In this document: positions 61,318-64,000 of the stretch, piece after piece
Layout of the letters: the number at the start of each line of letters is the position of its first letter
Numbering within the stretch: the stretch's first letter is position 1
From: Phocaeicola coprophilus
GTDB lineage: Bacteria > Bacteroidota > Bacteroidia > Bacteroidales > Bacteroidaceae
Length of the DNA stretch: 64,000 nt
Assembly: GCA_016900015.1 (NCBI GenBank)
Contig: JACJJM010000016.1
Location: forward strand, 25,695-89,694
Direction: 5' to 3'
Notes under the pieces: model-generated
Database searches by the model: none
Seen by the model: the letters and a program-made list of their open reading frames with translations, nothing else
Told to the model about the DNA's origin: nothing
Made by a program: the position numbers and the translations under genes

Positions 61318-62253
61318 TTAATAAATATAAGAATCGCAAGGCGTGGAAATTTCAGCTTTGCTGCTGCTCACTGTAGCGTTCAGGTAGAGTTCTGGGTCGA
61401 TCCAATTTCCCGCTTCGTCTTTGATGCTTAGATGCAGGTGGGGAAATTCGGCATTGGCGTTTCCGGTCACTCCCGTGTAGCCGATGATGGTGCCGGCTTG
61501 TACGTAGTCGCCCACTTTGAGTGGTTCTCCGTTTCGCATGGCGACAGGGTAGTCTGCCGACAGATGCCAATAGTAGACTATGATGGTCTTGCCATTGACT
61601 TTGGAGCGCACACCAAAACGGTTTCCAGCTCCGTTTTTGTCTCCTATATATCCATCGGGATATTTATCTCCAATCCGATTCGGTTGTTCCGTGACGTATG
61701 GCCCGACAATCGTCCCGCTGAACAGGGCGTACACGGGAGTATTGGGTTCTGCTATCAAGTCGATGCCTTGATGGAATTTCTTTTCCCCATATTCATTGAC
61801 GCGGGTGTATCCGAAGCGCGCACCTCCGATATTGTATCGGTTGGGCGGCATCAAAGCCATCATGACCAAGGGGTTCGCTTTGCCTTTATCGTCATTTCGA
61901 CAAGGGCGTCCAAGCTCGGGATGGAGCGGGTCATATCCTCCGGAGTTGAATCCGCCTTCGATGGGCTTGGTTCCACCTGTCCCGTGGCCGCTTCCGCCGC
62001 CACTCCCGCCGTATGCAGGATATAAGGTGTAAGTGTATTGGAATATAATGTCGATAAAGTAACACATTTTGATGTAATCTCCTGTTTCTTGTATTTGTTC
62101 TTTGATATTTCTTTCTACTTCGGCATAAGTGAGAGGACGCTGGCAAGAGATTCTTAGCGTCAAATAACGAAATCCTGTATGGGTGATTTGTTCGAGGTGA
62201 ATGCTTGTTAAACCTACGGGATTATGTCTGTAAGTCGCTTCAAAGGCTTTCAT
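61318..62253 (-). CDS. M23 (LytM) metallopeptidase, probably the detached C-terminal part of a lipoprotein
   Basis: 311 residues. The N-terminal about 80 residues are beta-rich (LTSIHLEQITHTGFRYLTL). A Gly/Ser linker (YGGSGGGSGHGTGG) precedes an intact LytM domain: FHQGIDL gives the His and Asp zinc ligands, YYWHLS and FPHLHLS the remaining histidines. It should cut peptide crossbridges of peptidoglycan. It has no signal peptide of its own. Just before its ATG the DNA reads ATGAAAGCATCATGAAAGCC. Removing one 11-bp unit joins it in frame to the upstream lipoprotein. Confidence 0.85.
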   Translation of the reverse strand: MKAFEATYRHNPVGLTSIHLEQITHTGFRYLTLRISCQRPLTYAEVERNIKEQIQETGDYIKMCYFIDIIFQYTYTLYPAYGGSGGGSGHGTGGTKPIEGGFNSGGYDPLHPELGRPCRNDDKGKANPLVMMALMPPNRYNIGGARFGYTRVNEYGEKKFHQGIDLIAEPNTPVYALFSGTIVGPYVTEQPNRIGDKYPDGYIGDKNGAGNRFGVRSKVNGKTIIVYYWHLSADYPVAMRNGEPLKVGDYVQAGTIIGYTGVTGNANAEFPHLHLSIKDEAGNWIDPELYLNATVSSSKAEISTPCDSYIY

Positions 62254-62917
62254 GATGCTTTCATTGCTGAGGCTGACGTTATAGGATAGCCTTTGGGATC
62301 GACAGCTCCATAGGATGACACTTGATAATTGATGTAAATGACACCTTTGTCCACCAGAGACGAAGGGCTCATTGCTCGCGTCCCGTCTGGCGCCTCATTG
62401 TTTTTTTCCAAGTCCAAAGCCACTTGTAGCAATACTGCATCTACTTGCAGTCCTTGGTCGCGAAGGTCGCGGAATACCCAGGCATAAAGATAGCGGCGAT
62501 CTGCTGGAATTTCTGTTTGGAGAAACTCCGCATCCATCTTCACAGGCATGCCCAGCGTGCCTGTGATGTCACGTTCTTCCAAGGGCTTGTCTTCGTCCAC
62601 AGGGTAGATGAGGCATCCTTTACTTCGTTTTTGTCGTCGGTGTAGGGAATAAGGTAATACACCCCGAAGTCCGGCGACGAAGCTGTAATCGTGTGCTCAT
62701 AGAGAGGGGTGTTTTTGTGGAGGGCTCTTCCGAGCCGTTCCGCGCTTCCGGGCTGTTCTTGCATTTGTTTCCAGAGCATGACGGCTTCGGGGCGGTCGGT
62801 CTGGGGAGGCTCGATGGATACTCGTTCTGAGAGAAAACTTTCAGAAACACAGGATGAAAGTGCCAATAAGCAAAAAAATCCTATTAAGAAGGCGGGCAAG
62901 AAGCGTTCCCTTTTCAT
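62250..62917 (-). pseudogene. Lipoprotein moiety of the M23 protein, frameshifted
   Basis: Starts at MKRERFLPAFLIGFFCLLA, with lipobox ALSSC (Cys near 23), and runs to PYTDDKNEVK, after which homology-like sequence continues in another frame as GCLIYPVDEDKPLEERDITG through VDKGVIYINYQVSSYG. The shift lies at about 62618-62621 (one base seems to be missing next to AAAGG). The 3' end overlaps the M23 start as ATGA. Together the two parts would make a lipoprotein of about 533 residues with a C-terminal LytM domain. No family was recognised for the N-terminal part. Confidence 0.7.
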
Positions 62918-62946
62918 GGCAATAAGGTCTTGATGTTTTCTATCTG

Positions 62947-62978
62947 CAAATCTATGTATAATTAAAACAAAAAACAAA
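62947..62978 (-). promoter_or_regulatory. Promoter of the lipoprotein/M23/paralog array transcript
   Basis: Minus-strand TTTG (62975-62978), 20-bp spacer, TAGATTTG (62947-62954). The ATG at 62917 is 29 bp downstream. One of the best promoter matches in the window. Confidence 0.7.
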
Positions 62979-63558
62979 TAAAAAAAGCAATAAATTTTGT
63001 GTCGAATAAAAACATGGGATCAACTTGATTTTCGGTCGCTTAGGTTTGTGAGGAAATAAGACGAGTAGAACAAATAATCTCTGTGTAGAGCATGTGATTG
63101 AAAATATATTTAACAAAATAAAACTTCGATGGTGGTGATTTTTATGTGTTGTATGGTCGGACGATTCTTCCTTATGTCTTTGGAAAAGTCCCTTATCCTT
63201 TCGCGGCAAGTCAACCCTTAACTCCGTCCGACCACGCCCTTAACTCCGCTCGACCACGGACTTAACTCCGCTCTCGGTTAGTGTCAAGGGGCCGCTTTGG
63301 GAGGGGTAAGTGATTGCTATACAGGTGCTTTTTTAGGCCGTGGAAAGAGACTGAAAACTGGTGGGCGGACGATTGCCGGACGGTCGTCCGGGTAGGTGTG
63401 GAGGTCGGCAGTACGTTTGTGGAGGTTGAGAAAAATGCGGACGTTAGGTCGGTATATGCTCCGCCGTGGGGATGAAAAAATCCTCGCACGCCTGCCGGAA
63501 AGTCCGACGGGGCGCACGGGGAGGTGATTGTTATAACTATTGATGGATGGTCTGTCGG
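62979..63558. other. Gene-free interval with a short repeat array
   Basis: About 580 bp without a supportable gene. Open frames here are short and repeat-driven. Apart from the array at 63216-63282 I see nothing recognisable. Confidence 0.5.
63216..63282 (-). repeat. Short repeat array related to the G-rich arrays, copy F
   Basis: Three units of CTTAACTCCG followed by TCCGACCACG or CTCGACCACG, period 21-22 bp. Read on the minus strand the linker is CGTGGTCGGACGGAG, as in copies A, B and D, but the GGAAAGGA block is replaced by GGAGTTAAG. It is the only array in this window lying in the opposite orientation. Confidence 0.6.
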
Positions 63559-63921
63559 TCAGCGTATCTCCTTGATGGCCTCCACCAGGCGGCGGAAGTC
63601 GTCGGGGAAGACGTCGCCGATGTTGCCGATGCGGAACGTGTCGGCCTGGGAGATTTTACCCGGGTAGATGACGAAGCCGCGCTCTTTCAGCTTCAGGTAG
63701 AAGGCCTTGAAGTCGAAACCGGCTTCGGGATAGTAGAACGAGGTGATGACGGGCGACTGCTCCTCGTCGGGCAGCAGCGTGCGGAAGCCCAGCGAGCGCA
63801 TGCCTTCGACGAGCACGCGATGGTTCTCGCAGTAGCGTGCGTGACGGGCTTCGATGCCCCCTTCGGCCTTCAGCTCGTTGAGTGCCTGCATGAAGGCACG
63901 CACGACGTGCAGTGCTGTCCC
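63559..63921 (-). pseudogene. phnW: C-terminal fragment of 2-aminoethylphosphonate--pyruvate transaminase-like protein
   Basis: About 120 residues matching the last third of PhnW (family length about 365): LHVVRAFMQALNELKAEGG, YCENHRVLVEGMRSLGF, LLPDEEQSPVITSFYYPEAG (as DEEQSPVITSFYYP), FVIYPGKISQADTFRIGNIG. The PLP-binding lysine region and the whole N-terminal domain are missing. Homology stops near 63910-63921. Beyond that the DNA is AT-rich and non-coding to the window end, so the gene was cut by an insertion or deletion. The enzyme moves the amino group of 2-aminoethylphosphonate to pyruvate. Confidence 0.8.
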
Positions 63922-64000
63922 AAAGAAATTATTAACAATCATCGTAACATTTTGAAATATTAGGTGTTATGAAGTAAAAAGGCGCGGGGTGCTTTTTGTG

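Noticed and set aside
1..64000. tRNA, rRNA, tmRNA or cobalamin riboswitch
   Set aside because: No cloverleaf with a TTCRANYC loop and CCA-type end, no rRNA segment and no B12-box near the adenosyltransferase were seen; a covariance-model scan could still find a diverged RNA.

Overview
The window comes from a Bacteroidales genome (Bacteroidota), probably a gut-type relative of Bacteroides, Phocaeicola or Paraprevotella with a fairly GC-rich chromosome. The evidence is a SusC/SusD pair, Bacteroidota -7 promoters of the TAnnTTTG type with few Shine-Dalgarno signals, Bacteroidota families (DUF4491, DUF4251, DUF4292, a GlsA/GlsB-like glycine-lipid pair, fused SpmAB), and a dcw cluster with a meso-DAP-type MurE. 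Species is not resolvable by eye. No rRNA, tRNA or CRISPR array was seen.

Layout. 1-6.5 kb: SusD (cut by the window edge), SusC and a secreted sugar isomerase-like TIM barrel. 6.6-11.3 kb: SpmAB-like transporter, ybeY, a glutamine amidotransferase/M19 dipeptidase fusion, DUF4491 and an Lrp/AsnC regulator. 11.7-15.6 kb: secreted phosphatase plus a TonB receptor with a frameshift. 15.7-24.7 kb: the first half of the division/cell-wall cluster, transcribed rsmH-ftsL-ftsI-murE-mraY-murD-ftsW; murG, murC and ftsQAZ do not follow. 25-32 kb: MgtC, small envelope proteins, a B3/4-domain protein, the glycine-lipid acyltransferases and dgt. 32-36.4 kb: dut, TPR lipoprotein, DUF4292 lipoprotein and an EnvC-like protein, all coupled by ATGA overlaps. 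36.5-41.6 kb: LolE-like permease, rbfA, O-methyltransferase, pyk and aroQ, with xerD divergent. 42-47 kb: TPR/OmpA-like lipoprotein, methyltransferase relative, PduO adenosyltransferase, DUF2795, an AT-rich insert with a restriction-nuclease-like gene, and a PorT-type barrel. 47.4-59.6 kb: surface-glycan region with five glycosyltransferases, an Rpn-type nuclease, an MsbA-like exporter, an MBOAT O-acyltransferase and two SGNH hydrolases. 59.7-62.9 kb: tandem triplicated small secreted proteins behind a lipoprotein/M23 gene pair, with several reading-frame lesions. 63.5-63.9 kb: the C-terminal third of a phnW-like aminotransferase.

Two families of dispersed intergenic repeats run through the window. 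One is imperfect palindromes that sit on, and often supply, the stop codon of the neighbouring gene. The other is G-rich arrays built on a GGAAAGGA unit of about 21 bp, all in the same orientation over the first 42 kb. The most system-like discovery is a 1.16-kb AT-rich insert at the 3' end of the DUF2795 gene. It is bounded by a 23-bp near-perfect direct repeat, which is the geometry of site-specific integration, and carries a single nuclease-like gene under its own promoter.
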